Part shown: positions 28,485 to 37,109 of the stretch, one piece after another
Layout: each line of letters starts with the position of its first letter
Position numbering within the stretch: position 1 is the stretch's first letter
From: Streptomyces orinoci
Lineage (GTDB): Bacteria > Actinomycetota > Actinomycetes > Streptomycetales > Streptomycetaceae
Assembly: GCF_003121295.1 (NCBI RefSeq)
Contig: NZ_PHNC01000029.1
Location: 434,001 to 498,000, forward strand
Direction of reading: 5' to 3'
DNA: 64,000 bases
Notes under the pieces: generated by a model
Database searches by the model: none
Told to the model about the DNA's origin: nothing
What the model saw: only the letters and a program-made list of their open reading frames with translations
Translations under genes and position numbers: made by a program

Positions 28485-28600
28485 GGTGCTCTCTTCATTG
28501 CGACGATGAACAGCGAATGCTTCAGGTTACCGGCGTGGATACCCCCTGAATCAAATCGGTTCCCGGGCCCGGGGGGACGCTCTCCGGCCACCCAGCTTGT

Positions 28601-28637
28601 TGACAATCGTTTCCAGTTTTGTTGAAAATGACTGTCA
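28601..28637. promoter_or_regulatory. Two Zur-box-like operators at the znuA start
   Basis: TGAAAATGACTGTCA (28623-28637) fits the 7-1-7 actinobacterial Zur box. A weaker site, TGACAATCGTTTCCA, lies at 28601-28615. The first ends on the znuA start codon, so zinc-bound Zur should block the promoter. The repressor is encoded 2.7 kb downstream. Confidence 0.75.
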
Positions 28638-29614
28638 TGAACGTCTGCCGGGCTCGCGCCTTCCGAATAACCACGCCTGCCGTCGCCGTGGCCCTCGCGC
28701 TGGGCCTGGCCACCCTCACGGCCTGCTCCCCCGACAGCCCGGCGAAGTGGGACAAGGACGGCAAGCTCAAGGTCACGGCCTCGTTCTACCCCCTGGAGTT
28801 CCTCGCCGAGCGAATAGGCGGGGACCACGTCCATGTCACCGGTCTCACCAAGCCGGGGCAGGAACCGCACGACCTGGAACTCAAGCCCCGCCAGATCACC
28901 GAGCTCGGCAAGAGCGGCGCCATCGTCTACCTCAAGGGTCTGCAGCCCGCCGTGGACGACGCCGTCAAGCAGTCCGGCGTCCGGCATATCGCCGACGCGG
29001 CCTCCCTCACCAGCCAGGAAGTCCATGGCACCGAGGTGGACGGCCGCCACCACACCACCGGCGACAACGACTCCCACTCCGAGAACGAGCACGGCGCCGA
29101 CCCGCATATCTGGCTGGATCCGGTGCGTTACGCCCAGGTCGCCCAGGGCGTGGGCAAGACCCTCGCCGAGGCCGACCCCGGCCACCGGGCCGACTACCTC
29201 AACAACACCCACGCCCTGGTCAAGCAGCTGGACGAGCTCAACCAGAAGTTCGCCACCGGGCTGAAGAACCGCGCCTCGGACACCTTCATCACCACCCATG
29301 CCGCCTTCGGCTACCTCGCCGAGCGCTATGGCCTGGTGGAGGAGGCCATCAGCGGACTGGACCCGGAGTCCGAGCCCAGCGCCGCCCGGATCAAGGACCT
29401 GCACAAGCTGGCCGCCGAACACCATGTCAACACCGTCTTCTTCGAGACCCTCGCCAGCCCCGCCGCCGCCAAGGCCCTCGCCGGTGACCTGCACCTGAAG
29501 ACCGATGTCCTGGACCCGCTGGAAGGCATCACCGACGCCTCCCGCGGCCGGGACTACTTCGAGGTCATGAACGCCAACCTCACCGCCCTGCAGAAGGCGC
29601 TGGGCACCAAGTGA
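28637..29614 (+). CDS. znuA: Zinc ABC importer binding lipoprotein
   Basis: 325 residues, cluster A-I metal-binding protein that captures zinc outside the membrane. The signal ends in a lipobox (LATLTAC). Metal ligands are expected in EPHDLELKPRQI, in PHIWLDPVRY and in TTHAAFGYLAERYGL. Between them is a His/Asp-rich loop (VDGRHHTTGDNDSHSENEHG) typical of zinc carriers. ATG 28637 is chosen although it touches the Zur box; a leaderless transcript is possible, and ATG 28628 is an alternative. Confidence 0.94.
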   Translation: MNVCRARAFRITTPAVAVALALGLATLTACSPDSPAKWDKDGKLKVTASFYPLEFLAERIGGDHVHVTGLTKPGQEPHDLELKPRQITELGKSGAIVYLKGLQPAVDDAVKQSGVRHIADAASLTSQEVHGTEVDGRHHTTGDNDSHSENEHGADPHIWLDPVRYAQVAQGVGKTLAEADPGHRADYLNNTHALVKQLDELNQKFATGLKNRASDTFITTHAAFGYLAERYGLVEEAISGLDPESEPSAARIKDLHKLAAEHHVNTVFFETLASPAAAKALAGDLHLKTDVLDPLEGITDASRGRDYFEVMNANLTALQKALGTK

Positions 29615-29640
29615 CCGACCACACACCGCCGGAGGCAGCC

Positions 29641-30408
29641 ATGGAGCAGCCCGTCATATCCCTGCGGAGCGCCACCGCCTCGCTGGGCTCGCGCCCCGTC
29701 CTGCGCGGCATCGACCTGACCGTGCGCCGCGGCGAGGTGGTGGCCCTGCTGGGCGCCAATGGCTCCGGCAAGTCCACCGCGGTCCGCGCCATCGTCGGCC
29801 AGGTGCCGCTCACCGGCGGCGAACTGGAACTCTTCGGCGTCCCCCGGCGCCGCTTCAGGCAGTGGGCACGGGTCGGCTACGTACCCCAGCGCACCACCGC
29901 CGCGGGCGGGGTGCCCGCCACCGTGCGCGAGGTGGTCTCCGCCGGGCGGCTGGCCCGTACCCGGCTGGGCCCGGTGCGCAAGGCCGACCGGGAGGCCGTG
30001 GTCCGGGCCCTGGACCTGGTGGGCATGGCCGACCGGCTCAAGGACTCGGTGAACGCGCTCTCCGGCGGCCAGCACCAGCGGGTGCTGATCGCCCGCGCCC
30101 TGGCCGGTGAACCGGAACTGCTGATCATGGACGAGCCGATGGCCGGGGTGGACCTGGCCAGCCAGGAGGTCCTGGCCAAGGCGCTGCGCGCCCAGGTGGA
30201 TCGGGGCGCCACGGTGCTGCTGGTGCTGCATGAACTGGGCCCGCTGGAGCCGCTGATCGACCGCGCGGTGGTGCTCCGCGACGGCTGTGTGGTCCATGAC
30301 GGACCACCGCCCGAGGCCGTGGGGCAGCACGCCCTGCCCGGCCATGACCATGTACACCCGCACGCCGATCCGGCCGCGGAACCGACTCGGACGGGACTGC
30401 TCAGCTGA
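29641..30408 (+). CDS. znuC: Zinc ABC importer ATPase
   Basis: 255 residues. Walker A GANGSGKST, signature LSGGQHQRVLIARAL, Walker B LLIMDEPMAGVD, H-loop VLHELG. The C-terminus is His-rich (PGHDHVHPHADP), which may bind metal. ATG 29641 is preferred for its GGAGG six bases upstream; a GTG at 29611 overlapping the znuA stop would add ten residues. It powers the ZnuB channel. Confidence 0.93.
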   Translation: MEQPVISLRSATASLGSRPVLRGIDLTVRRGEVVALLGANGSGKSTAVRAIVGQVPLTGGELELFGVPRRRFRQWARVGYVPQRTTAAGGVPATVREVVSAGRLARTRLGPVRKADREAVVRALDLVGMADRLKDSVNALSGGQHQRVLIARALAGEPELLIMDEPMAGVDLASQEVLAKALRAQVDRGATVLLVLHELGPLEPLIDRAVVLRDGCVVHDGPPPEAVGQHALPGHDHVHPHADPAAEPTRTGLLS

Positions 30409-31283
30409 TGGACATCCTCGACGCCGCCTTTATGCAACGGGCGCTGCTGGCCGCTCTGCTGGTCGGCATCACCGCCCCGGCGATCGGCATCTATCTGGTC
30501 CAGCGCCACCAGGCGCTGATGGGCGACGGCATCGGCCATGTCGCCCTCACCGGCGTGGGCCTGGGCTTTCTGCTCAACACCAGCCCGGTGTGGGTGGCGG
30601 CCGCGGTCTGTGTCGGTGGTGCGGTGGCCATGGAGCTGATCCGCTCCTATGGCAAGGCCCGCGGTGACATCGCCCTGGCCATGCTCTTCTACGGCGGTAT
30701 GGCCGGCGGGGTGATGCTGATCAACCTCTCCTCCTCCGGCTCCAACGCCAACCTGGTCAGCTATCTCTTCGGCTCGCTGACCACCGTCTCCCGCCAGGAC
30801 ATCGTGGCCATCTGCCTGCTGGCCGCCTTTGTGATCGCGGCCACCCTGGGCCTGCGCCGGCAGCTGTTCGCCATCTGCCAGGACGAGGAGTTCGCCCGGG
30901 TCACCGGACTGCCGGTGCGGCTGCTGAACCTGCTGGTGGCCATCACCGCCGCGCTGACCGTCACGGTCGCCATGCGCGTGGTGGGACTGCTGCTGGTCAG
31001 CGCGCTGATGGTGATCCCGGTGGCCGCCTCCCAGCAGATCTCCCGCAGCTTCGCCACCACTCTGGCGCTGTCCGTCACCATCGGCGTCCTCGTCACCCTC
31101 TCGGGCACCGCCACCTCGTACTACGTGGACGTGCCGCCGGGCGCCACCATTGTGCTGCTGGCCATCGGCGTCTTTATGGTGCTCACCGCGCTGGCCGCCC
31201 CGCTGGCCAGGAAGCGGGCACGCAGCACCGCCGACCAGGAACGCTGCACCCTCGCGGACACCGCGGACGAGGTCGAGGTGTAA
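30408..31283 (+). CDS. znuB: Zinc ABC importer permease
   Basis: 291 residues of the ABC-3 family with eight or so membrane segments (ALLVGITAPAIGIYLVQR, LMGDGIGHVALTGVGLGFLL, MRVVGLLLVSALMVIPVAA). The ATG overlaps the znuC stop by one base. The cytosolic C-terminus (ARKRARSTADQERC) is polar. Confidence 0.94.
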   Translation: MDILDAAFMQRALLAALLVGITAPAIGIYLVQRHQALMGDGIGHVALTGVGLGFLLNTSPVWVAAAVCVGGAVAMELIRSYGKARGDIALAMLFYGGMAGGVMLINLSSSGSNANLVSYLFGSLTTVSRQDIVAICLLAAFVIAATLGLRRQLFAICQDEEFARVTGLPVRLLNLLVAITAALTVTVAMRVVGLLLVSALMVIPVAASQQISRSFATTLALSVTIGVLVTLSGTATSYYVDVPPGATIVLLAIGVFMVLTALAAPLARKRARSTADQERCTLADTADEVEV

Positions 31284-31385
31284 GGGCCGCCACGGCGGTC
31301 CGCACCGGACGGGCCCCTCCTCCGGGCCTGGCACAATTGGCCGCGTACGTGCGTTGGGTGTGCAGCCGAGTTTGAGGAGGCAACT

Positions 31386-31796
31386 GTGGCGACCGCCGGT
31401 CCCCCGGTACGCGGCCGATCCACCAAGCAGCGGGCCGCGGTGGCGGCCGCGCTGGACGAGGTGGATGAGTTCCGCAGCGCGCAGGAGCTGCACGACATGC
31501 TCAAGCACCGCGGCGCCTCCGTCGGCCTGACCACCGTCTACCGCACCCTGCAGTCGCTCGCCGACGCCGGTGAGGTCGATGTGCTGCGCACCAGCGACGG
31601 GGAGGCGGTCTACCGCCGCTGCTCCAGCGGGCACCACCACCATCTGGTGTGCCGGGTGTGCGGCAAGGCCGTGGAGGTCGAAGGCCCGGCCGTGGAGACC
31701 TGGGCCGATGCCATCGCCCGGGAACACGGCTTTGTGGACATCGCCCACACCGTGGAGATCTTCGGCACCTGCGGGGATTGTGCGGTCAAGGGCTGA
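31386..31796 (+). CDS. zur: Zinc uptake regulator (Fur family)
   Basis: 136 residues. Winged helix RSTKQRAAVAAAL to VGLTTVYRTLQSLADAGEVDVL, hinge YRRCSSGHHHHLVCRVCG, and dimer domain ending FGTCGDC. The two CxxC pairs (CRVC, CGDC) form the structural zinc site, and His-rich GHHHHLV the regulatory site. GTG 31386 has GAGGAGG upstream. Its placement after znuABC and the Zur boxes at znuA support Zur rather than Fur. It has its own 102-bp upstream gap. Confidence 0.94.
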   Translation: MATAGPPVRGRSTKQRAAVAAALDEVDEFRSAQELHDMLKHRGASVGLTTVYRTLQSLADAGEVDVLRTSDGEAVYRRCSSGHHHHLVCRVCGKAVEVEGPAVETWADAIAREHGFVDIAHTVEIFGTCGDCAVKG

Positions 31797-31815
31797 CTTC
31801 GGCAGCGCATGGACC

Positions 31816-31846
31816 AAGCCGCCCCGGGCATCGCCCGGGGCGGCTT
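31816..31846. terminator. Bidirectional terminator after zur
   Basis: Perfect 14-bp arms AAGCCGCCCCGGGC and GCCCGGGGCGGCTT, three-base loop, between the convergent zur and YcxB-like genes, followed on the plus strand by TCTCCT. Confidence 0.85.
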
Positions 31847-31861
31847 CTCCTATGCGCCATC

Positions 31862-32383
31862 TCAGGCGCGCGGCAGCCGTGACTCCAGCAGCGCCCGGAG
31901 CCGCTCCTCGTCGGCCGGGCCGGCCAGCCCGCGCTTGGGGAGGATCACCATGCACTGCCGGTCCGTGGACAGCAGCACAAAGAGGTCCCGGCGCTCCAGA
32001 TAGCAGCCGAACTGCATCCACGCCTGCCGGGTGGTGGACTCGGCACCGGCGCAGATCACCGCCTGCTCGTCCACCGTCACCTGACGCGGTCCTTCCCGCC
32101 GCAGCCGGCCCCGGTGGAACAGGGCCTGGTAGCCCAGGACTTGCAGGGCGAAGAAGTAGCAGGCCGCGACCAGCAGCGCCCACTCCCTGAGGCCCACCGC
32201 GCCCACCCCGCTGCGGTGGATGTGCAGCGCCAGTCCCGCCGGGGCCAGCACCAGCAGCAGCACCGAAGCCCAACTGGTCAGCCGGGCCTTGGTGACCACC
32301 CGGTTCCGGGCCCGGATCGCGGCCCGGAAGTCCTCCACGGTCAGCTGGAAGGCCAGCGACACGCTCCCGGTGGAAACGGTCAA
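31862..32383 (-). CDS. YcxB-like membrane protein
   Basis: 173 residues: an N-terminal soluble strand-rich segment (LAFQLTVEDFRAAIRARNRV), two membrane helices (WASVLLLVLAPAGLAL and WALLVAACYFFALQVLGY), then a YcxB/PH-like C-terminal domain (VTVDEQAVICAG to YLERRDLFVLLSTDRQCMVILPKRGL). TTG 32383 overlaps the uppS stop as TTGA, with GGAGGT just before it. Function unknown; coupled to uppS. Confidence 0.8.
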   Translation of the reverse strand: MTVSTGSVSLAFQLTVEDFRAAIRARNRVVTKARLTSWASVLLLVLAPAGLALHIHRSGVGAVGLREWALLVAACYFFALQVLGYQALFHRGRLRREGPRQVTVDEQAVICAGAESTTRQAWMQFGCYLERRDLFVLLSTDRQCMVILPKRGLAGPADEERLRALLESRLPRA

Positions 32384-33201
32384 CGGACCTCCCCCTTGAC
32401 CTCGTTGGGGATCGCCCCGCCGAAGCGCCGGTCGCGCTGGGCGAATTCCAGGCAGGCCCGCCACAGGTCACGCCGGTCGAAGTCCGGCCACAGCACGTCC
32501 TGGAAGACCATCTCGGCGTAAGCGCTCTGCCAGATCAGGTAGTTGGAGGTGCGCTGCTCACCGGAGGGGCGCAGGAACAGGTCCACATCCGGCATGTCCG
32601 GGTAGTACATGTACTTGGCGAGGGTCTTCTCGTTGACCTTGCCCGGGTCCAGCCTCCCGGCCGCAACTTCCTGGGCGATGGCGGCCGCCGCGTCCGCGAT
32701 CTCGGCGCGGCCGCCGTAGTTCATGCAGAAGTAGAGGGTGAGCCTGTCGTTGTCCTTGGTCTGTTCCTGGGCGACCTGGAGCTCCTTGGCCACCGACTTC
32801 CACAGCTTGGGCATCCGGCCCACCCAGCGCACCCGGATGCCGAGTTCATCGAGCTGGTCGCGGGTCTTGCGGATGAAGTCGCGGTTGAAGTTCATCAGGA
32901 ACCGCACCTCGTCCGGCGAGCGGCGCCAGTTCTCGGTGGAGAAGGCATAGAGCGAGATATTGCCGACGCCCATCTCGATGGCGCCCTGGAGCACGTCCAG
33001 CACGCGCTCGGCACCCACCTTGTGCCCCTCGGTGCGCGGCAGGCCCCGCTCCTTGGCCCAGCGGCCGTTGCCGTCCATGACGATCGCCACATGCTCGGGG
33101 ACCAGCTCACCCGGGATCTTGGGCGGCCGGGCCCCGGAGGGATGCGGCTCGGGGGTGCGGTACTCGCGTCGGGGACGGCCCAGAATCCCGCGTCGTGCCA
33201 T
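32380..33201 (-). CDS. uppS: Isoprenyl (undecaprenyl) diphosphate synthase
   Basis: 273-residue cis-prenyltransferase making the polyprenyl diphosphate carrier lipid for cell-wall synthesis. Conserved regions are present: HVAIVMDGNGRWAKERGLPRTEGHK (catalytic Asp), ISLYAFSTENWRRS, LYFCMNYGGRAEI, and DLFLRPSGEQRTSNYLIWQSAYAE. ATG 33201 has AGGAGAAG upstream. It follows recO by 14 bases and is coupled to the YcxB-like gene. Confidence 0.95.
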   Translation of the reverse strand: MARRGILGRPRREYRTPEPHPSGARPPKIPGELVPEHVAIVMDGNGRWAKERGLPRTEGHKVGAERVLDVLQGAIEMGVGNISLYAFSTENWRRSPDEVRFLMNFNRDFIRKTRDQLDELGIRVRWVGRMPKLWKSVAKELQVAQEQTKDNDRLTLYFCMNYGGRAEIADAAAAIAQEVAAGRLDPGKVNEKTLAKYMYYPDMPDVDLFLRPSGEQRTSNYLIWQSAYAEMVFQDVLWPDFDRRDLWRACLEFAQRDRRFGGAIPNEVKGEVR

Positions 33202-33215
33202 GGGTGCCACTTCTC

Positions 33216-33968
33216 CTAGTTGCTGTTCTCGACATAACGGAGGGAGCGCAGCCCCCGTTCCAGGTGCCAGTGCAGATACGCCGCCACCAGGCCGCTGCCC
33301 TCCCGGACATAGCGCGGCTCGCACGCGTCCGCCGTCGCCCAGTCCCCGGTGAGCAGCGCGCCGAGGAGCTCGATCGACTCCGAGGAGGGTACGACGCTTC
33401 CGGGCACCCGGCATTCCCCGCAGACCACTCCGCCCGCGGCGGTGGAGAAGAACCGGTTCGGCCCGGGCATGCCGCAGCGGGCGCAGGCGTCAAAGCTGGG
33501 TGCGTAGCCGTTGACCGCCAGCGAGCGCAGCAGGAAGGCGTCCAGGATCAGGTTGGGGGCGTGCTCCCCGGCGGCCAGGGTGCGCAGGCCGCCGACGAGC
33601 AGCAGGTACTGCTGTACGGCCGGTTCGCCCTCGTGGTCGGTGAACCGCTCGGCGGTCTCCAGCATGGCGGTGCCGGCGGTGTAGCGGGCGTAGTCGGTGA
33701 CGATGCCGCTGCCGTAGGCGGCGATGGTCTCGGTCTGGGTGCACAGCGGGAGGCCGCGGCCGACCAGTTCTCCGCCGCGGGCGAAGAACTGCACATCCAC
33801 ATGGGAGAAGGGTTCCAGGCGGGCGCCGAACTTGGACTTGGTCCGCCGTACGCCGCGGGCTACGGCTCGGACGCGGCCGTGCGCTCGGGTGAGGAGGGTG
33901 ATGATCCGGTCCGCCTCGCCCAGTTTTTGGGTGCGCAGCACGATGCCGTCGTCGCGGAACAGAGTCAT
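33216..33968 (-). CDS. recO: DNA repair protein RecO
   Basis: 250 residues. N-terminal OB fold (LFRDDGIVLRTQKLGEADRIITLLTR), helical domain, and a four-cysteine zinc motif (CARCGMPG and CGEC). It anneals single strands and loads RecA with RecR in the RecF pathway. ATG 33968 is preferred; ATG 33977 would add three residues. First gene of the recO-uppS-ycxB-like unit. Confidence 0.94.
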   Translation of the reverse strand: MTLFRDDGIVLRTQKLGEADRIITLLTRAHGRVRAVARGVRRTKSKFGARLEPFSHVDVQFFARGGELVGRGLPLCTQTETIAAYGSGIVTDYARYTAGTAMLETAERFTDHEGEPAVQQYLLLVGGLRTLAAGEHAPNLILDAFLLRSLAVNGYAPSFDACARCGMPGPNRFFSTAAGGVVCGECRVPGSVVPSSESIELLGALLTGDWATADACEPRYVREGSGLVAAYLHWHLERGLRSLRYVENSN

Positions 33969-34059
33969 GTCACTCATTGTCCCGCACTGGCGGGACGTCT
34001 CTTCGCCCACGGTTGCCCTGCGGCTGCCGGGCGCGCCCGGCGAGGGCAGGGCGTCGCGC

Positions 34060-34118
34060 TTCGGCCGCAGGCCGTGGGTGGCCGGTCGCGCAGTTCCCCG
34101 CGCCCCTGGCGGGGCGCC
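34060..34118 (+). repeat. Dispersed intergenic repeat copy
   Basis: Contains GTGGGTGGCCGGTCGCGCAG and TTCCCCGCGCCCCTGGCGGG, the same core as at 24.4 and 52.2 kb, in the gap between recO and the TerB-like gene. Confidence 0.65.
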
Positions 34119-34135
34119 CCCAGCAGGGGCGTGCG

Positions 34136-34849
34136 CTACGACGGCGTGCGGGTCGCCGCGGTGAGGAGGCGGGCCGTGTCGTCGGGGCAGAGGGAGAGGG
34201 CGCGGCCCACCGTGGACAGGACTTCCCGCTCCGCGGGGCGGTAAGGCCCGTCCGCCAGGGCGATCCGCGCCCCCTGGAGCAGAATCGACTCCCGGCCGGC
34301 CGGAGCGAGATGCGGAGCCAACGGCTCCAGCGCCTCATGGAGCTCAATCGCCAGCGCCGTACCCCGCGCGTCGAACCCGCTGCCCGACGCGGCCCGCAGC
34401 CCCGGCAGCCGCCCCGTGTCCGCCGCCAGCGCCTCGATCAGGGTGACCAGCTGCTCCTCGCTGCAGTCGGCGAACCCCGCGGCCCGTACCGCGCCGACCG
34501 CCGCCCGGCGCACCGTACGCGCCTCGGTGCCCCCCGCCGCCAGCACCGCCAGCGCCACCGTGTGCACCGCGTCCCGCAGCATCGCGGAGAAGCGGGTGGT
34601 GGTGGGGTGGTCCAGGATGTCCATGCCATAGCGCGCCCCGCAGGCGGTGCACTCCACGACCGGCCCCACCGGCCCGCGCGCGAGCAGCGGCAGCCCGAAC
34701 ACCACAAGACGGCGGCGGCCGACACGGCGGTGGTAGTTGCGGTCACCGCCACAGCCGGGGCAGAAGAACTCGCCGTCACCGACGGTGCGCCACACGGTGC
34801 GTACGCCCAGCACACACCAGTCGGGGCTGCGTCGGCCTTGCGCGTGCAT
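34136..34849 (-). CDS. TerB-like protein with zinc ribbon
   Basis: 237 residues. The N-terminal zinc ribbon has FFCPGCGGDRNYHRR and VECTACGARYG. The rest is a TerB-like helical domain (from about 100: FSAMLRDAVHTVALAVLAAGG) with acidic GARIALADGPYRPAEREVL near the C-terminus. TerB domains occur in tellurite-resistance and stress proteins; this arrangement is common near recO-leuA in Streptomyces and its function is unknown. ATG 34849 (GTG 34852 also possible) lies behind GGAGG. Confidence 0.82.
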   Translation of the reverse strand: MHAQGRRSPDWCVLGVRTVWRTVGDGEFFCPGCGGDRNYHRRVGRRRLVVFGLPLLARGPVGPVVECTACGARYGMDILDHPTTTRFSAMLRDAVHTVALAVLAAGGTEARTVRRAAVGAVRAAGFADCSEEQLVTLIEALAADTGRLPGLRAASGSGFDARGTALAIELHEALEPLAPHLAPAGRESILLQGARIALADGPYRPAEREVLSTVGRALSLCPDDTARLLTAATRTPS

Positions 34850-35046
34850 CACCGGGCACCTCCATAACGCCACGGCATTGTCGCCGCGTTGACGTGATGT
34901 TAGCCACATCGACAATGTGCCGTCAGTACCCCGTACGCAGAGTTGCGCGGAGTTGGGAGAAGTGCCGCTCGAACACGCCACCGATCCCACCGGATCCAGT
35001 GGTTTCGGTGGCGCGCTCTTGACAACTCCCTTACGGGGCAGGGCAT

Positions 35047-36816
35047 TCAGCCCCGGTAGGCCCGGTTGACCGCCGACACCAGCGCCTTCAGCGAGGCCCG
35101 GGTGGTGTTGCCGTCGATGCCGATGCCCCACAGCACCCGGCCGTCGATCACGCACTCGATGTACGAGGCGGCCTGGGCGCTGGCGCCCTCGCTCATGGTG
35201 TGCTCGGTGTAGTCCAGCACTCGCGCGTCCACCCCGATCGCGGCCAGCGCGTCCACAAACGCGGAGATCGGGCCGTTGCCGGTACCGGTGAGCACCGTGG
35301 GCGTCCCGTCCACCACGGCCTCCACGGTCAGCGCGTCGGTGCCCTCGCCACCGGTGGTGGTCTGCGCCGAGCGCAGCTGGATCCGGCCCCAGGGCCGCTC
35401 CCCGTCCGGCAGGTACTCGTCCCGGAATACCGCCCAGATCTCCTGCGGGCTGACCTCACCGCCCTCGGCGTCGGTACGGGCCTGGATGATCCGGGAGAAC
35501 TCGATCTGCATCCGGCGCGGCAGGTCCAGCTTGTGGTCGTTCTTCAGCACATAGGCGATTCCGCCCTTGCCCGACTGGGAGTTGACGCGGATGACCGCCT
35601 CATAGGACCGTCCGACGTCCTTGGGGTCGATGGGCAGATACGGCACCGCCCACTCCATCTCCGACACATCCTTGCCCGCCGCCCGGGCCCCGGCCTCCAT
35701 GGCCTCGAAGCCCTTCTTGATGGCGTCCTGGTGGGAGCCGGAGAAGGCGGTGTAGACCAGGTCGCCGGCGTAGGGGTGGCGCGGATGCACCTCCATCTGG
35801 GTGCAGTACTCCACGGTCCGCCGGACCTCGTCGATCTGGGAGAAGTCGATCTGCGGGTCCACGCCCTGGGAGAACAGGTTCATCCCCAGCGTCACCAGGT
35901 CCACATTGCCGGTGCGCTCGCCCTGGCCGAACAGGCAGCCCTCCACCCGGTCCGCCCCGGCCATCACTGCCAGCTCGGCCGCCGCCACCGCCGTACCCCG
36001 GTCATTGTGCGGATGCGCCGACAGGCACACCCACTGCCGCCGGGACAGGTTCCGCGACATCCACTCGAAGCGGTCCGCATGGGTGCTGGGCGTCGAACGC
36101 TCCACCGTGGCAGGCAGGTTGAGGATGATCTCGCGGCCGTCCTCCGGCTGCCAGACGTCCATCACCCCCTCGCAGACCTCCAGCGCGAAGTCCAGCTCGG
36201 TGTCGGTGAAGATCTCCGGGCTGTACTGGTAGCCGAAGACCGTCTCCTCGCCCAGCAGCTTCTCCGCGTACTCCATCACCAGCCGGGTGCCGTCCACCGC
36301 GATCTGCTTGACCTGCTCGCGCGAGCCCCGGAAGACCACCCGGCGGAACAGCGGCGCGGTGGCGTTGTAGAGGTGCACGGTGGCCCGGTGCGCCCCGCGC
36401 AGCGACTCCACGGTGCGGGCGATCAGCTCCTCACGGGCCTGGGTGAGGACGGAGATGGTCACATCCTCCGGTACCGCGCCCTCCTCGATGATCGACCGGA
36501 CGAATTCGAAGTCGGTCTGGCCGGAGGAGGGGAAGCCGACCTCGATCTCCTTGTAGCCCATCCGCACCAGGAGATCGAACATCTCCCGCTTCCGGGCCGG
36601 GGACATCGGGTCGATCAGTGCCTGGTTGCCGTCCCGCAGATCGGTGGAGAGCCAGCGCGGCGCGGCGGTGATCCGCCGGTCCGGCCAGCTGCGGTCGGGC
36701 AGGTCCACGGCCTCGTACCGGCCGTAGCGGTGCACGGGCATACCGGACGGCCGCTGGGTGACGGTGGCGGCGGTGAGGGGAGTGGGACGGCCTACGGACT
36801 GGAAGGTCTCGGGCAT
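35047..36816 (-). CDS. leuA: 2-isopropylmalate synthase
   Basis: 589 residues, the long actinobacterial form. It condenses acetyl-CoA with 2-oxoisovalerate, the first committed step of leucine biosynthesis. The TIM barrel starts at LSTDLRDGNQALIDPM (metal Asp). The metal-binding HPHNDRG is in LSAHPHNDRGTAVAAAEL. The C-terminal regulatory domain (about 430-589) binds leucine for feedback control. ATG 36816 gives MPETFQSVGRPTPL. It is preceded by a leucine-rich leader peptide. Confidence 0.96.
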   Translation of the reverse strand: MPETFQSVGRPTPLTAATVTQRPSGMPVHRYGRYEAVDLPDRSWPDRRITAAPRWLSTDLRDGNQALIDPMSPARKREMFDLLVRMGYKEIEVGFPSSGQTDFEFVRSIIEEGAVPEDVTISVLTQAREELIARTVESLRGAHRATVHLYNATAPLFRRVVFRGSREQVKQIAVDGTRLVMEYAEKLLGEETVFGYQYSPEIFTDTELDFALEVCEGVMDVWQPEDGREIILNLPATVERSTPSTHADRFEWMSRNLSRRQWVCLSAHPHNDRGTAVAAAELAVMAGADRVEGCLFGQGERTGNVDLVTLGMNLFSQGVDPQIDFSQIDEVRRTVEYCTQMEVHPRHPYAGDLVYTAFSGSHQDAIKKGFEAMEAGARAAGKDVSEMEWAVPYLPIDPKDVGRSYEAVIRVNSQSGKGGIAYVLKNDHKLDLPRRMQIEFSRIIQARTDAEGGEVSPQEIWAVFRDEYLPDGERPWGRIQLRSAQTTTGGEGTDALTVEAVVDGTPTVLTGTGNGPISAFVDALAAIGVDARVLDYTEHTMSEGASAQAASYIECVIDGRVLWGIGIDGNTTRASLKALVSAVNRAYRG

Positions 36817-36912
36817 GGTGCGCGGCGCTCCTCGGATATCCGCTGAGGGGACGGCCGACGGGGTGGCTGCGGGGCAGCACCTGACTCCGCGGGGAGGGGG
36901 TCGGCCTATCGA
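36817..36912 (-). promoter_or_regulatory. Putative leuA attenuator region
   Basis: Between the leader peptide stop and leuA. Seven-base complementary arms GGCCGAC (36853-36859) and GTCGGCC (36900-36906) enclose smaller GC-rich pairings (for example CTGCGGGGCAG). This could form the alternative structures of transcription attenuation. The exact fold is not established. Confidence 0.5.
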
Positions 36913-36960
36913 CTACAGGCCCTCACCGCGGCAGCTAAGCAGGAGCATCCCGGAACGCAT
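36913..36960 (-). CDS. leuA leader peptide
   Basis: 15 codons, MRSGMLLLSCRGEGL, then TAG, ending 96 bases before leuA. Four of 15 residues are leucine, three in a row, and the SCRGEG ending recalls other Streptomyces branched-chain leader peptides. Ribosome stalling at the Leu codons when leucyl-tRNA is scarce would switch the downstream hairpins. A start at the second Met (36948) is possible. Attenuation of leuA in actinobacteria is established by comparative work; this instance is read from sequence only. Confidence 0.65.
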   Translation of the reverse strand: MRSGMLLLSCRGEGL

Positions 36961-37109
36961 GGTGCGCAGCACCCTAACCGAGTCCCCCGGCCCCCGCCCG
37001 TCCGTTCCAGCATGCGGGACGGACGCCCGTATCGGACCGGCGCCACCCATCTTTGTGAATCCGCACCGGACGCGCTGACAGCCCCGTACCCCGGTGCGAC
37101 ATTGCGTCC

